DNA of 64,000 nt from Streptomyces halstedii (GCA_000720535.1 JOAZ01000006.1:1-64000); one strand, 5' to 3'. Positions 19,274-30,384 are shown, counted from the stretch's first letter. The notes: a model not told the origin generated them from the sequence alone. Numbers and translations: made by a program.

Positions 19274-20773
19274 TTGTCCCACGCCACCCCCACCACCGAG
19301 CCGGAAGGCCCCGCACCCGAGGACGACCACGCGTTCTTCGGCCAGCCACGGGGTCTGATGACGCTGTCCGGGCTGGAGGTCTGGGAGCGTTTCTCCTTCC
19401 TCGGCATGCAGGCGATCCTCGTCCTCTTCTTCGCGGACTCGGTCGCGAACGAGGGCCTGGGCATGGACCCGGGCACCGCCGCCTCGGTCTCCGCCGCCTA
19501 CGGCACGCTCGTCTACCTGGTCTCCGTCGCGGGCGGCTGGCTGGCCGACCGGATCCTCGGCTCCTACCGCGCCGTCCTGTACGGCGGCATCCTCATCGCC
19601 TGCGGCCACTACTCGATGGCCGTGCCGACCGCCACCATGACCTGGGTGGGCCTCGGCCTGATCAGCGCGGGCACCGGCCTGCTCAAGCCCAACGTGGCGT
19701 CCATGGTCGGCAAGCTCTACCGCACCGAGGACGAGCGCCGGGACGCCGGCTTCGCCCTCTACTACATGGGCATCAACATCGGCGCCTTCGCCGGTCCGCT
19801 GATCACCGGCTGGCTCGGCGACCACGTGGGATGGCACTGGGGGTTCTCGGCCGCCGCCGTCGGCATGACGCTCGGTCTGATCCAGTACGTGGCGGGCCGC
19901 CGTCACCTGGCCGGGCGAAAGCACGCGGCGGAATACGCGCTGGCACCGGGCCCGATGCGCCGGGCCGTGCTGCTGATCGCGCTCGGGATCGTCGTGGTGG
20001 CCGCCGTGGCGACCGCGCTGGCCCTGGCCGGCTGGCTCACCATGGACCGGTTCGTGGACGTGCTCACCCTGGTCTCGGTGATCGCCCCGGTCGTGTACTT
20101 CGTGGTGATGTTCCGGAGCCCGCGGGTGTCCCCGGAGGAACGCGGCAGGCTGCGGCCGTACGTCGTGCTCTTCCTCGCCTCGGTCGTCTTCAACTTCATC
20201 CTCTTCCAGGCGTACTCGACGATGATGCTGCTCGCCTCGACGAACGCGCGGACGGAGATCTTCGGCTACCACTTCCCGGCCAGCTGGTACGCCTCCGCGC
20301 TGGGGGCCTTCGAGGTGGCGCTGGCCCCCGTGGTGGCCGCCGTCTGGGCCCGGATGGGGCCGAGGCAGCCGCACGCCTCGAACAAGATCGCGATCGGGGT
20401 GATCCTCGGCGGCCTGTCCTTCCTGCTGATGGTCTTGCCGACCTCCGGCCACGCCGACGACACGTACAAGATGGCCGCCTGGTGGATCGTCGGCTCCTAC
20501 CTGCTGCTCGGGCTCGGCGACATCCTGCTGGAGACCTCGGGCATGTCCGCCACGACCAAGCTCGCGCCCCGGGCGTTCGCGAGCCAGACGATGGCCCTGT
20601 GGTTCCTGTCGCTCGCCCTCGCCAACGGCATTCAGGCACAGATCGTGAAGCTCTACGGCGAGGTGTCCAACCCCGCCTACTTCGGTGTCAATGGCGCCGT
20701 CGCGGTGCTGGCCGGTGTGGCCGTCATCGCCGCCGCTCCCTGGCTCAAGCGCACCATGCACCCCGTCCACTGA
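19274..20773 (+). CDS. POT/PTR-family proton-dependent oligopeptide transporter
   Basis: The 499-residue membrane protein has the POT pattern: first helix GLEVWERFSFLGMQAILVLFF with the ExxER-type signature, GGWLADRILGSYRAVLYGG, and FALYYMGINIGAFAGPLI. It should import di- and tripeptides with protons. The start is TTG 19274, chosen because AGGAG lies eight bases upstream and no ATG or GTG occurs before the first helix. Ten bases separate it from the CocE-type hydrolase, so uptake and hydrolysis may be linked. Confidence 0.9.
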   Translation: MSHATPTTEPEGPAPEDDHAFFGQPRGLMTLSGLEVWERFSFLGMQAILVLFFADSVANEGLGMDPGTAASVSAAYGTLVYLVSVAGGWLADRILGSYRAVLYGGILIACGHYSMAVPTATMTWVGLGLISAGTGLLKPNVASMVGKLYRTEDERRDAGFALYYMGINIGAFAGPLITGWLGDHVGWHWGFSAAAVGMTLGLIQYVAGRRHLAGRKHAAEYALAPGPMRRAVLLIALGIVVVAAVATALALAGWLTMDRFVDVLTLVSVIAPVVYFVVMFRSPRVSPEERGRLRPYVVLFLASVVFNFILFQAYSTMMLLASTNARTEIFGYHFPASWYASALGAFEVALAPVVAAVWARMGPRQPHASNKIAIGVILGGLSFLLMVLPTSGHADDTYKMAAWWIVGSYLLLGLGDILLETSGMSATTKLAPRAFASQTMALWFLSLALANGIQAQIVKLYGEVSNPAYFGVNGAVAVLAGVAVIAAAPWLKRTMHPVH

Positions 20774-20782
20774 GGTACCACC

Positions 20783-22807
20783 ATGCAGATCCGCACCGCG
20801 TTCCCGTACGAGACCACCTACGAGGACCTCTACATCCCCCTGCCCGGGGACACCTCCCAGGCCGGAGGATCCACGTCGGGCCCCCAGCTCTACGCCCGGA
20901 TCTGGCGGCCGGTCACCGACGAGCCCGTGCCCGCGCTGCTGGAGTACCTGCCCTACCGGCTGAGCGACTGGACCGCCCCGCGCGACTGGCAGCGCCACCC
21001 CTGGTACGCGGGCCACGGCTACGCCTCCGTACGCGTGGACGTGCGCGGGCACGGCAACAGCGAGGGGATGCCGGGCGACGAGTACGACGCGACGGAGCTG
21101 GCCGACGGGGTGGCCGTCGTGGAGTGGCTGGCGCGGCAGGAGTGGTGCTCGGGCAAGGTCGGCATGTTCGGCATCTCCTGGGGCGGCTTCAACTCGCTCC
21201 AGATCGCCGCGCTCGCCCCCGAACCGCTGAAGGCGATCGTCACCGTCTGCTCGGCCGACGACCGCTACGACAACGACGTCCACTACATGGGCGGCTCCGT
21301 CCTCGGTGTGGACATGCACGCCTGGGCGGCGACCATGCTCGCCTTCGTCTGCCGCCCACCGGACCCGGCGGACGTCGGGGACGACTGGCGGCAGATGTGG
21401 GTGGACCGCCTGGAGGCCGTCGAACCCCTCATCCACACCTGGCTGGCCCACCAGAGCCGCGACGCCTACTGGAAGCACGGAAGCGTCTGCGAGGACTACG
21501 GGGCGATCAAGGCGAAGGTCCTGGCGGTCGGCGGCTGGCACGACCCGTACCGCGACACCGTCCTGCGGCTCGTGGAGCACCTGGACCCCGGGCAGGTACG
21601 CGGGATCATCGGCCCCTGGTCGCACCAGTACCCGGACCGGGGACTGCCGCCGGGACCGGCGATCGGCTTCCTCCAGGAGACGCTGCGCTGGTGGGACCAG
21701 CATCTCAAGGGCGAGGACACCGGGGTGATGAACGAGCCCCTGCTGCGGTCCTGGATCAGCGGTTCGCACCGCCCGGCCACCGTCTACGAGACCCTGCCGG
21801 GCCGCTGGGTGGGCGACGCGGCCTGGCCCTCCTCCAACGTCACCCCGGTGGAGTACGCCCTGACGGGCGGCTCGCGGATCGTCCGCTCACCGCAGCAGAC
21901 CGGGCTGGACGCCGGCCGCTTCTTCCCGTTCGGCAACGCCGCCGACCTGCCGCCCGACCAGCGTGACGAGGACGCCAAGTCGGTGTGCTTCGAGTTCCCC
22001 GTCGAGGACGGCCCCGTCGAGATCCTGGGCCGCCCCCGGGTACGGCTGCGGATCCGGATGGACGTGCCGCGCGGGCAGGTCGTCGCCCGGCTCTGCGACG
22101 TGGCCCCGGACGGCGCCTCCACCCTGGTGACCCGGGGAGCCCTGAACCTGGCGGCCCGGCACGGACGCGACCGTACGGAGGACTGGCCCGTCGGGGAGAC
22201 CGAGGACGTGACGTTCGAGCTGAACGGCATCGGCCACACCTTCCCGCGCGGCAACCGCATCCGGATCGCCGTCTCCTCCTCCTACTGGCCGTGGATCTGG
22301 CCGCAGGCGGGCTCGGCGGGCTTCACCCTGGAGGCCGACGGCAGCCTCGTCGAACTCCCCGTACGCCGGTACACCGAGGACCCGGGCATCACCTTCGGCG
22401 AACCGGAGCAGGCCGAGCCGCTGAACGTCGTGTACCCGGCCACCCTGGACGAACAGCGCCCGGAGCGGCTGGTGGTCCGGGACGTGGCCAAGGGCGAATG
22501 GCGCCTGGAGGTGGACCCGCGCTACGGCGGCACCCGGGTCTACCCGGACGGGCTGGAGTTCACCGAGGACGCCGCCGAGGCGTACACCGTCCAGGAGGAC
22601 GACCCCCTGTCGGCGCGGGCGCGCTCCGACTGGACGGTCCGGCTGCACCGCCCGGAGATGGGCTGGGACGTGCGGGTCGAGACACGGTCGGAGACCTCCG
22701 CCGACGCGCACGACTTCCTCACCTCCAACGAGGTCGTGTGCCGGGACGGTGACGAGGTGGTGTTCCACCGGACCTGGGAGAAGAGGATCCCCCGGACCGC
22801 GGGCTGA
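20783..22807 (+). CDS. CocE/NonD-family hydrolase (X-Pro dipeptidyl-peptidase-like)
   Basis: The 674-residue protein has the S15/CocE layout: alpha/beta hydrolase domain with nucleophile serine in GMFGISWGGFNS, catalytic Asp in GGWHDPYRDT and His in GPWSHQYPDRG, then a C-terminal jelly-roll domain. Members cleave X-Pro peptides or esters. No signal peptide is seen, so it probably works in the cytoplasm. With the peptide transporter just upstream, peptide use is a reasonable inference; the substrate remains unproven. Confidence 0.85.
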   Translation: MQIRTAFPYETTYEDLYIPLPGDTSQAGGSTSGPQLYARIWRPVTDEPVPALLEYLPYRLSDWTAPRDWQRHPWYAGHGYASVRVDVRGHGNSEGMPGDEYDATELADGVAVVEWLARQEWCSGKVGMFGISWGGFNSLQIAALAPEPLKAIVTVCSADDRYDNDVHYMGGSVLGVDMHAWAATMLAFVCRPPDPADVGDDWRQMWVDRLEAVEPLIHTWLAHQSRDAYWKHGSVCEDYGAIKAKVLAVGGWHDPYRDTVLRLVEHLDPGQVRGIIGPWSHQYPDRGLPPGPAIGFLQETLRWWDQHLKGEDTGVMNEPLLRSWISGSHRPATVYETLPGRWVGDAAWPSSNVTPVEYALTGGSRIVRSPQQTGLDAGRFFPFGNAADLPPDQRDEDAKSVCFEFPVEDGPVEILGRPRVRLRIRMDVPRGQVVARLCDVAPDGASTLVTRGALNLAARHGRDRTEDWPVGETEDVTFELNGIGHTFPRGNRIRIAVSSSYWPWIWPQAGSAGFTLEADGSLVELPVRRYTEDPGITFGEPEQAEPLNVVYPATLDEQRPERLVVRDVAKGEWRLEVDPRYGGTRVYPDGLEFTEDAAEAYTVQEDDPLSARARSDWTVRLHRPEMGWDVRVETRSETSADAHDFLTSNEVVCRDGDEVVFHRTWEKRIPRTAG

Positions 22808-22922
22808 ACGGCGGTTACCGCCCGGCTTCGCGGGAATGACGCGTCCTTGAGGCGGTGCCGCCGGTCGGCGGCCCCGACGTAACGTGTGTCCTCAAGCGAC
22901 CTGGAAAGCGAGGCAGCGACAG

Positions 22923-24152
22923 ATGCCCGAGCAGAGCAGTCCGCTCGATCTGGCCGAGGGCGATCCCTTCGGTCCGCACAACCTTCCGTACGGCGTGTTC
23001 TCCACCCCCGGACACCCGGCGGACCGCAGGGTCGGCGTCCGCGTCGGCGGCCACGTGCTGGACGCCGGCGCTGCCGCGCACGCGCTCGGTTCGCCCTACG
23101 CCCGGCTCCTGGCGCAGCCGAGCCTGATGCCGCTGCTGGCCGCCGGGCGCACCGCCTGGCGCGACGTCCGGCGGGCGCTGACCGCCTGGGTGACCGTCCC
23201 GGCACACCGAGCGGACATGGAACCGCTGCTGTACCCGGTCGACTCGGTGACGCTGCACCTGCCGTACGAGGTCGCCGACTACGTCGACTTCTACGCCAGC
23301 GAGCACCACGCCACCAACGTGGGGAAGATCTTCCGGCCGGACGGCGCGGCTCTCACCCCCAACTGGAAGCACCTGCCGATCGGTTACCACGGCCGGGCCG
23401 GCACGGTCGTCGTCTCGGGCACCGACGTGGTGCGCCCCTCGGGCCAGCGCAAGGCGCCCACGGACCCGGCTCCGGTGTTCGGGCCGTCGATGAAGCTGGA
23501 CATCGAGGCGGAGGTCGGCTTCGTCGTCGGCGTCCCCTCCGCGCAGGGCTCGCCCGTCGCGCTGGGCGACTTCCGGGAGCACGTCTTCGGGCTCTGTCTG
23601 CTCAACGACTGGTCGGCCCGGGACATCCAGGCGTGGGAGTACGTGCCGCTGGGCCCCTTCCTCGGCAAGTCCTTCGCCACCTCCGTGTCGGCGTGGGTGA
23701 CGCCGCTGGAGGCCCTGGACGCGGCCCGCACGGCCCCTCCGGCCCGGGACGTCCCGCTGCTGCCGTACCTGGAGGACGCGGACGAGGAGGAGCCGGGCGG
23801 CTTCGACATCCGGATCTCGGTCGCGGTCAACGGACAGACCGTCGCGGAGCCTCCGTTCGCCTCCATGTACTGGACGGCGGCCCAGCAGCTGGCGCAGATG
23901 ACGGTGAACGGCGCCTCGCTGCGCACCGGTGACCTCTACGGCTCCGGCACGGTCAGCGGTGCGGAGCCCGGCCGGCGCGGCTCCCTGCTCGAACTCACCT
24001 GGAACGGGCGCGATCCGCTGGACCTGCCGGACGGCAAGCGGACGTTCCTGGAGGACGGCGACACGGTCACCCTGACCGCCTGGGCCCCGGGACCGCACGG
24101 GACGCGGGTGGGTCTGGGCGAGGTGACCGGGCGGATCGTTCCGGCGGGGTGA
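22923..24152 (+). CDS. fahA: Fumarylacetoacetase (FahA)
   Basis: The 409-residue enzyme hydrolyses fumarylacetoacetate to fumarate and acetoacetate, the last step of tyrosine breakdown. The sequence shows the small N-terminal domain and the FAH metal-binding core: DYVDFYASEHHATNVGKIFRP, NWKHLPIGYHGRA, EVGFVVG and LLNDWSARDIQAWEY. ATG 22923 is preceded by GAGG. Length and motifs match the full-length eukaryotic-like type rather than short FAH-domain proteins. It stands alone, away from other tyrosine catabolism genes. Confidence 0.94.
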   Translation: MPEQSSPLDLAEGDPFGPHNLPYGVFSTPGHPADRRVGVRVGGHVLDAGAAAHALGSPYARLLAQPSLMPLLAAGRTAWRDVRRALTAWVTVPAHRADMEPLLYPVDSVTLHLPYEVADYVDFYASEHHATNVGKIFRPDGAALTPNWKHLPIGYHGRAGTVVVSGTDVVRPSGQRKAPTDPAPVFGPSMKLDIEAEVGFVVGVPSAQGSPVALGDFREHVFGLCLLNDWSARDIQAWEYVPLGPFLGKSFATSVSAWVTPLEALDAARTAPPARDVPLLPYLEDADEEEPGGFDIRISVAVNGQTVAEPPFASMYWTAAQQLAQMTVNGASLRTGDLYGSGTVSGAEPGRRGSLLELTWNGRDPLDLPDGKRTFLEDGDTVTLTAWAPGPHGTRVGLGEVTGRIVPAG

Positions 24153-24317
24153 GCGCGCTCCGGGCGCGGCTGCCCGGCCCTCGGGGTGACCGGGACCCGG
24201 CCGCCGTCCGGGCCTGGTCAACGACGCGTGACTCGTGCACACGTGCGGGTGGGCCTGATCCGGTTCCCGGCGGATACGCTGGACGAACCCGCGAGACTCC
24301 TTCCTATGGGAGCACTG

Positions 24318-24935
24318 ATGAGCGTCGAACCCGAGGCACCCGAGCCGCGGTGGGCGGTTCCGCCCGTGGGCGGCTGGACCGCCGATGACCTGGACACACT
24401 CCCGAATCTGCCTCCGCACACGGAGCTGATCGACGGGAGCCTCGTCTTCATGAGTCCGCAGACCCTGTTCCATTCACGGGCAGTCGACTTCTTCACCTGG
24501 CAGTTGCAGTCGCTGGCGCCGCCCGAGCTGGAGACCGTCCGCGAGTTCACCATCGACATCGATTTCCAGAACCGGCCCGAACCCGATGTCGTCGTCGTTC
24601 GCGCGGACGCGGTCGAGAGCCTGCGGCAGACGCGGTTCCCCGCCGAGAGCGTGCTGCTGGCCGTCGAGGTGGTGTCCGACGAATCCGTCACCCGGGACCG
24701 GGAGACCAAGCCCGTGAAGTACGCGCGGGCGAAGATCCCGCACTACTGGCGGGTGGAGAACCAGGACGGCCGGGCCGTGGTCTACGTCTTCGAGCTGGAG
24801 CCCGCCACCGGTGCCTACACCTCCACCGGGATCTTCCACGACCGGATGAAGGTCTCCACCCCCTTCACCGTCGATCTCGATCTGACCGCGATCGTCTCCC
24901 GCCGCCGGGCGGCCGCCCCGGAGTCCCCGCGGTAG
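24318..24935 (+). CDS. Uma2-family (PD-(D/E)XK nuclease-like) protein
   Basis: The 205-residue protein matches the Uma2/DUF820 family, with TELIDGSLVFMSPQ, the acidic core EPDVVVVRAD and LLAVEVVSDESVTRDRETKPVKYARA containing the E-x-V...D...K pattern of the restriction-like fold. It is numerous in Streptomyces; biological role is unknown and nuclease activity is inferred from fold. ATG 24318 is chosen since GGGAG is six bases upstream; ATG 24306 is in frame too. Convergent with recQ. Confidence 0.88.
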   Translation: MSVEPEAPEPRWAVPPVGGWTADDLDTLPNLPPHTELIDGSLVFMSPQTLFHSRAVDFFTWQLQSLAPPELETVREFTIDIDFQNRPEPDVVVVRADAVESLRQTRFPAESVLLAVEVVSDESVTRDRETKPVKYARAKIPHYWRVENQDGRAVVYVFELEPATGAYTSTGIFHDRMKVSTPFTVDLDLTAIVSRRRAAAPESPR

Positions 24936-24953
24936 GGGGCGGCCGGGCCCGGA

Positions 24954-26990
24954 TCAGTCGAACTCGGGCGGCTCCTCGTCCCAGCCGAAGTGCTGGTCCG
25001 GGTCGGCCGCCGCACGAGGCGTCTGGGCCGGGCGGGGCGGTTCCGGTGCCGCCGGAGCCGGTTCCGGGGCCTGGTCCCGCGCGGCGGCCCGGTCCTGCAC
25101 GGCGGCCGGGGCCTGGTGCGGGACCGGGGCGGGGGCCGGGGCCGGGGCGTCGTCCAGCCCGGCCAGGACCTCCAGGACCCCCTCGCCGTACGTCGCGAGC
25201 TTCTTCTCGCCCAGGCCGCTGACCCCGCCCAGCTCCGCCAGGGAACTCGGGCGCAGGGCGGCGATCTCCCGCAGGGTCGCGTCGTGGAAGATCACATACG
25301 CCGGGAGGCCCAGCTCCTTCGCCTGGGCCGCGCGCCAGGCGCGCAGCGCCTCGAAGACCGGGACGGCCTCGGCCGGCAGGTCCACGGGGGCCTGCTTCGC
25401 CTTGCGGTCGCCCCTGGCCGAGGTCCGGGACGTCGGCTGCTTCGGCTCCTTGCGGAGCAGCACCTCGCGCTCCCGGCCGAGCACCGTGGCGCTCGCCTCG
25501 GTCAGCACCAGCGTGCCGTACTCCCCCTCGACCGCGAGCAGCCCCTGCGCCAGCAGTTGGCGCACCACGCCCCGCCACTCCGCCTCGGCCAGTTCCTCGC
25601 CGATGCCGAAGACCGAGAGCTGGTCGTGGTCGAACTGGATGACCTTGGCGGTCTTGCGGCCCAGCAGGATGTCGATGATCTGCCCGGCCCCGAACTTCTG
25701 GTTCCGCTCCCGCTTCAGCCGGACGACGGTGGACAGCGTCTTCTGGGCGGCCACCGTGCCGTCCCAGGTCTCCGGCGGGGTGAGGCAGGTGTCACAGTTG
25801 CCGCAGGACTGCTCGCCGGGCTCCTGGCCGAAGTAGGTGAGGAGCTGGGCCCGGCGGCACCGCACCGTCTCGCAGAGCGCCAGCATCGAGTCGAGGTGCG
25901 CGGCCGCCCTGCGGCGGAACGCCTCGTCGCCCTCGCCGCCCTGGATCAGCTTGCGCTGCTGGACGACGTCCTGGAGGCCGTACGCCATCCAGGCCGTGGA
26001 CGGCGCCCCGTCACGGCCGGCGCGGCCGGTCTCCTGGTAGTACCCCTCGACGGACTTGGGCAGGTCGAGGTGGGCGACGAAGCGGACGTCCGGCTTGTCG
26101 ATGCCCATGCCGAAGGCGATCGTCGCGACGACGACCAGGCCCTCCTCGCGCAGGAAACGCGACTGGTGAGCGGCGCGCGTCCCGGCGTCCAGACCCGCGT
26201 GGTACGGGACGGCCTCGATGCCGTTGCGGCAGAGGTACTCGGCGGTCTTCTCCGTCGCGTTGCGCGAGAGGCAGTAGACGATGCCCGCGTCCCCGGTGTG
26301 CTCCTCCTTGAGGAAGGTGAGCAGCTGCTTCCTGGGGTCGGCCTTGCCCACGATCCGGTACTGGATGTTCGGCCGGTCGAAGCTGGCGACGAAGTGCTTC
26401 GCCTCGGGCATCCCGAGACGCTGGGTGATCTCCTGGTGCGTGGCGTCGGTCGCGGTGGCCGTCAGCGCGATGCGCGGGACGTCCGGCCAGCGCTCCCCCA
26501 GCACCGACAGGGCCAGGTAGTCGGGGCGGAAGTCGTGGCCCCACTGGGCGACGCAGTGCGCCTCGTCGATGGCGAACACGGAGATCTCGCCCCGGGCGAG
26601 CAGGGCGAGGGTGGAGTCCAGGCGCAGCCGCTCGGGGGCCAGGTACAGCAGGTCCAGCTCGCCCGCCAGGAACTGGGCCTCCATCGAGCGGCGCTCGTCG
26701 AAGTCCTGCGTGGAGTTCATGAAGCCGGCGCGGACGCCGAGCGCCCGCAGGGCGTCCACCTGGTCCTGCATGAGGGCGATCAGCGGGGAGATCACGATGC
26801 CGGTGCCGGGCCTGACCAGGGCCGGGATCTGGTAGCACAGGGACTTGCCGCCGCCGGTGGGCATGAGCACGACCGCGTCGCCGCCGGCGACCACATGGTC
26901 GATCACCGCGCCCTGCTCGCCGCGGAACGCCTCGTACCCGAACACCCGGTGCAGCGTCTGCCGCGCAGCGCTCTCGGTCGTCACACTCAT
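24954..26990 (-). CDS. recQ: ATP-dependent DNA helicase RecQ
   Basis: The 678-residue 3'-5' helicase has Walker A TGGGKS (K49), the DEAH box with the following aromatic-rich loop ([14 protein letters not shown], 142-155), motif [12 protein letters not shown], a zinc-binding RQC region with CGNCDTC, a winged helix and an HRDC domain ([16 protein letters not shown]). A 70-residue low-complexity Ala/Pro tail ends in FD. ATG 26990 matches family starts. It repairs stalled forks and processes recombination intermediates. It follows the nuo operon on the same strand but is separated by its terminator. Confidence 0.94.
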   Translation of the reverse strand: MSVTTESAARQTLHRVFGYEAFRGEQGAVIDHVVAGGDAVVLMPTGGGKSLCYQIPALVRPGTGIVISPLIALMQDQVDALRALGVRAGFMNSTQDFDERRSMEAQFLAGELDLLYLAPERLRLDSTLALLARGEISVFAIDEAHCVAQWGHDFRPDYLALSVLGERWPDVPRIALTATATDATHQEITQRLGMPEAKHFVASFDRPNIQYRIVGKADPRKQLLTFLKEEHTGDAGIVYCLSRNATEKTAEYLCRNGIEAVPYHAGLDAGTRAAHQSRFLREEGLVVVATIAFGMGIDKPDVRFVAHLDLPKSVEGYYQETGRAGRDGAPSTAWMAYGLQDVVQQRKLIQGGEGDEAFRRRAAAHLDSMLALCETVRCRRAQLLTYFGQEPGEQSCGNCDTCLTPPETWDGTVAAQKTLSTVVRLKRERNQKFGAGQIIDILLGRKTAKVIQFDHDQLSVFGIGEELAEAEWRGVVRQLLAQGLLAVEGEYGTLVLTEASATVLGREREVLLRKEPKQPTSRTSARGDRKAKQAPVDLPAEAVPVFEALRAWRAAQAKELGLPAYVIFHDATLREIAALRPSSLAELGGVSGLGEKKLATYGEGVLEVLAGLDDAPAPAPAPVPHQAPAAVQDRAAARDQAPEPAPAAPEPPRPAQTPRAAADPDQHFGWDEEPPEFD

Positions 26991-27050
26991 GGTCGCGCCC
27001 GTCCGTCCGTCTTCACCCGTCACCGGCAACCATAGGCGCCCGGTACGACA

Positions 27051-27090
27051 ACGCCGGACGGGCTTGACTTCCGTCAGGCCCGTCCGGCGT
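27051..27090 (-). terminator. Terminator of the nuo operon
   Basis: A 13-bp perfect stem (27051-27063 with 27078-27090) has a further inner TGAC/GTCA helix around a 4-nt loop. It starts 19 bp beyond the nuoN stop. The core CGCCGGACGGGC is the same as in the korAB terminator and is a recurrent streptomycete intergenic palindrome. Confidence 0.8.
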
Positions 27091-27108
27091 CCAGGAGTGC
27101 TCCCGTCG

Positions 27109-28773
27109 TTACCGCACGAACACACCGGCCTGGCTCGCCAGGTCCAGGAAGTACTGCGGGGCCAGGCCCAGCACCAGGGTGACGGCGACGCCGACCGCGA
27201 TCGTGGTCATCGTCAGCGGGGACGGGACGGCGACCGTGGGGCCGTCCGCCTTCGGCTCGCTGAAGAACATCAGGACGATGACCCGGATGTAGAAGAACGC
27301 GGCGATGGCCGACGAGATCACACCGACCACGACCAGTCCGGCCGCCCCGCCGTCCGCCGCCGCCTTGAAGACGGCGAACTTTCCGGAGAAGCCCGAGGTG
27401 AGCGGGATGCCCGCGAAGGACAGCAGGAAGACCGCGAAGACCGCGGCGGTCAGCGGGGAGCGGCGGCCGAGCCCGGCCCACTTCGACAGATGGGTCGCCT
27501 CCCCGCCCGCGTCGCGCACCAGCGTCACGACGGCGAAGGCGCCGACGGTCACGAAGGAGTACACGCCCAGGTAGAAGAGGACCGACGAGATGCCCTCCGG
27601 GCTGGCCGCGATGACACCGGCCAGGATGAACCCGGCGTGCGCGATCGAGGAGTAGGCCAGCAGCCGCTTGATGTCGGTCTGGGTGATCGCGACGACCGCC
27701 CCGCCCACCATCGTGACGATCGCGACGCCCCACATGACCGGGCGCAGGTCCCAGGTGAGGCCCGGCAGCACCACGTACAGCAGACGCAGCAGCGCGCCGA
27801 ACGCGGCGACCTTGGTGGCCGCGGCCATGAAGCCGGTGACCGGGGTGGGGGCGCCCTGGTAGACGTCCGGGGTCCACATGTGGAACGGCACGGCGCCGAC
27901 CTTGAAGAGCAGGCCCATGAGGACCAGCGCGCCGCCGATGAGCAGCAGCGCGTCGTTGCCCATGGTGTCGGCGAGCGCCGGGTCGATGTCCTGGACCCCG
28001 CCGTCGACCACGGCGGCGATGCCCGCGTACGAGACGGTGCCGGCGTATCCGTAGAGCAGGGCGATCCCGAAGAGGAGGAACGCCGAGGAGAAGGAGCCGA
28101 GCAGGAAGTACTTCACCGCGGACTCCTGCGACATCAGCCGCTTGCGGCGGGCGACGGCGCACAGGAGGTAGAGCGGGAGGGAGAAGACCTCCAGCGCGAC
28201 GAAGAGGGTCAGCAGGTCGTTGGCCGCCGGGAAGACCAGCATCCCGGCCACCGAGAACAGCACCAGCGGGAAGACCTCGGTGGTGGTGAACCCGGCCTTG
28301 ACCGCGGCCTTCTCACCGTCGCTGCCCGGGACCGAACCGGCCTGGGCGGCGAAGGAGTCCACCCGGTTGCCGTGCGAGGCCGGGTCGAGCCGCCGCTCGG
28401 CGAAGGTGAAGACGGACACCATCGAGACCAGCAGGATGGTGCCTTGCAGGAAGAGCGCCGGACCGTCGACGGCGATGGCCCCCATGGCGGCGATGTGCGC
28501 GCTCTTGGTGGCGTACCCGTCGGCCGCGAGCCCGATGACCGCCGCGAACGAGGCCGCGAGGGCGACGACCGTCAGGAACACCTGGGTGGTGTACCGGTGG
28601 CGGCGCGGCACGAAGGCCTCGACCAGGACGCCGAGGACGGCGACGCCCACCACGATCAGGACGGGCGCCAGTTGGGCGTACTCGATGGTCGGAGCGGTGA
28701 AGCGGTCTCCCGGCGCCGCCGACGTCACCTCGCCCGCCGTCGTCCACAGGCTGTGGACAGCTGTTGCGCTCAC
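27109..28773 (-). CDS. nuoN: NADH-quinone oxidoreductase subunit N
   Basis: The 554-residue antiporter-like subunit of complex I has about 14 membrane helices, the conserved lysine-bearing helix segments ([29 protein letters not shown] is the hallmark, read here in pieces such as [16 protein letters not shown]) and [16 protein letters not shown]. It forms one of the proton channels. GTG 28773 overlaps the nuoM stop (GTGA). It is the last gene of the nuoA-N operon and a strong terminator follows. Confidence 0.96.
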   Translation of the reverse strand: MSATAVHSLWTTAGEVTSAAPGDRFTAPTIEYAQLAPVLIVVGVAVLGVLVEAFVPRRHRYTTQVFLTVVALAASFAAVIGLAADGYATKSAHIAAMGAIAVDGPALFLQGTILLVSMVSVFTFAERRLDPASHGNRVDSFAAQAGSVPGSDGEKAAVKAGFTTTEVFPLVLFSVAGMLVFPAANDLLTLFVALEVFSLPLYLLCAVARRKRLMSQESAVKYFLLGSFSSAFLLFGIALLYGYAGTVSYAGIAAVVDGGVQDIDPALADTMGNDALLLIGGALVLMGLLFKVGAVPFHMWTPDVYQGAPTPVTGFMAAATKVAAFGALLRLLYVVLPGLTWDLRPVMWGVAIVTMVGGAVVAITQTDIKRLLAYSSIAHAGFILAGVIAASPEGISSVLFYLGVYSFVTVGAFAVVTLVRDAGGEATHLSKWAGLGRRSPLTAAVFAVFLLSFAGIPLTSGFSGKFAVFKAAADGGAAGLVVVGVISSAIAAFFYIRVIVLMFFSEPKADGPTVAVPSPLTMTTIAVGVAVTLVLGLAPQYFLDLASQAGVFVR

Positions 28774-30380
28774 TTGGCGGCCTCCACCTCGGGCTGGGGG
28801 TCCTTCTTCTGTACGTCCTGCATGGTGTGCTGCACCGCCGGGTTGACGACGTCGGCCACCGGCTTCGGGAAGACGCCCAGGAAGAGCAGCAGCGCGATCA
28901 GCGGCACGACCACCGCCAGCTCACGCACCCGGAGGTCGGGCATGGCCCGCACGCTCTCCTTGACGGGTCCGGTCATGGTCCGCTGGTAGAGGACCAGGAC
29001 GTAGAGCGCGGCGAGCACGATGCCGACGGTGGCGATGATCCCGGCCGCCGGGTAGGCGCTGAACGCGCCGACCAGGACCAGGAACTCGCTGACGAACGGG
29101 GCGAGACCGGGCAGCGAGAGCGTGGCCAGGCCGCCGATCAGGAAGGTCCCCGCCAGCACCGGTGCCACCTTCTGCACCCCGCCGTAGTCGGCGATCAGAC
29201 GCGATCCCCGACGGGTGATCAGGAACCCGGCGACGAGCATCAGCGCGGCCGTCGAGATCCCGTGGTTGACCATGTAGAGCGTGGCGCCCGACTGGCCCTG
29301 GCTGGTCATCGCGAAGATGCCGAGCACGATGAAGCCGAAGTGCGAGATCGACGCGTAGGCGATGAGCCGCTTGATGTCGCGCTGGCCCACCGCGAGCAGC
29401 GCCCCGTAGATGATGGAGACCAGGGCCAGCACCACGATCACCGGCGTCGCCCACTTGCTGGCGTCCGGGAAGAGCTGGAGGCAGTAGCGGAGCATCGCGA
29501 AGGTGCCGACCTTGTCGACGATCGCGGTGATCAGGACGGCGACCGGGGCGGTCGCCTCACCCATGGCGTTGGGCAGCCAGGTGTGCAGCGGCCAGAGCGG
29601 GGCCTTCACCGCGAAGGCGAAGAAGAAACCGAGGAACAGCCACTTCTCCGTGGAGCCCGCCATCTCCAGCGAGCCGTTGGCCCGCGCCTCGGCGATCTCC
29701 GCGAGCGAGAAGCTGCCCGCGACCACGTAGAGGCCGATGACGGCGGCCAGCATGATGAGCCCGCCGGCCAGGTTGTAGAGGAGGAACTTGACGGCCGCGT
29801 AGCTGCGCTGGGCCGCCGCGTTGTCGTCGGTGCCCGCGTGGGCCCGGTCCCCGAAGCCGCCGATGAGGAAGTACATCGGGATGAGCATGGCTTCGAAGAG
29901 GATGTAGAAGAGGAAGACGTCGGTGGCCTCGAAGGAGAGGATCACCATCGCCTCCACCATCAGGATCAGCGCGAAGAAGCCCTGGGTGGGGCGCCAGCGG
30001 TACGGCCTGGCTCCCCCGGTGTCTCCCCCGCCCGATTCGGGCCGGGAGTCCGGGGAGGGGTCGGCGTCGTGCCAGCCGGCCAGCAGGATGAAAGGCATCA
30101 GCAGCGCGGTGAGCCCGAGGAGCGCCACCCCGATGCCGTCGACCCCCAGGTCGTACCGGACGCCGAAGTCCTTGATCCAGGCGTGGGACTCGGTGAGCTG
30201 GTAGCGGTCACCGCCCGGTTCGAAGCGGGCGAAGACGAGGCCCGCCAGGACGAGGGTGCCCAGCGAGAAGAACAGCGCCGTCCATTTCGCGGCCGTGCGG
30301 CGCCCGGCCGGAACGGCGGCGGTGACGACCGCGCCGATCGCCGGGAGGGCCGCCGTCGCTGTCAGGAGGGGAAAGGACAT
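28770..30380 (-). CDS. nuoM: NADH-quinone oxidoreductase subunit M
   Basis: The 536-residue membrane subunit has roughly 14 helices, the antiporter core APLWPLHTWLPNAMGEATAP and RDIKRLIAYASISHFGF, and the conserved Glu helix VEAMVILSFEATDVFLF. It pumps protons within complex I. ATG 30380 lies four bases beyond the nuoL stop, and its own stop overlaps nuoN. A 20-residue Gly/Pro/Asp-rich loop interrupts the region before RWRPTQGFF, as usual for actinobacteria. Confidence 0.96.
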   Translation of the reverse strand: MSFPLLTATAALPAIGAVVTAAVPAGRRTAAKWTALFFSLGTLVLAGLVFARFEPGGDRYQLTESHAWIKDFGVRYDLGVDGIGVALLGLTALLMPFILLAGWHDADPSPDSRPESGGGDTGGARPYRWRPTQGFFALILMVEAMVILSFEATDVFLFYILFEAMLIPMYFLIGGFGDRAHAGTDDNAAAQRSYAAVKFLLYNLAGGLIMLAAVIGLYVVAGSFSLAEIAEARANGSLEMAGSTEKWLFLGFFFAFAVKAPLWPLHTWLPNAMGEATAPVAVLITAIVDKVGTFAMLRYCLQLFPDASKWATPVIVVLALVSIIYGALLAVGQRDIKRLIAYASISHFGFIVLGIFAMTSQGQSGATLYMVNHGISTAALMLVAGFLITRRGSRLIADYGGVQKVAPVLAGTFLIGGLATLSLPGLAPFVSEFLVLVGAFSAYPAAGIIATVGIVLAALYVLVLYQRTMTGPVKESVRAMPDLRVRELAVVVPLIALLLFLGVFPKPVADVVNPAVQHTMQDVQKKDPQPEVEAAK

Positions 30381-30384
30381 GGGA

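Noticed and set aside
26845-28989. A 714-codon plus-strand frame over recQ and nuoN
   Set aside because: Antisense of conserved proteins, composition dominated by Arg, Asp and Gly, no domain pattern.
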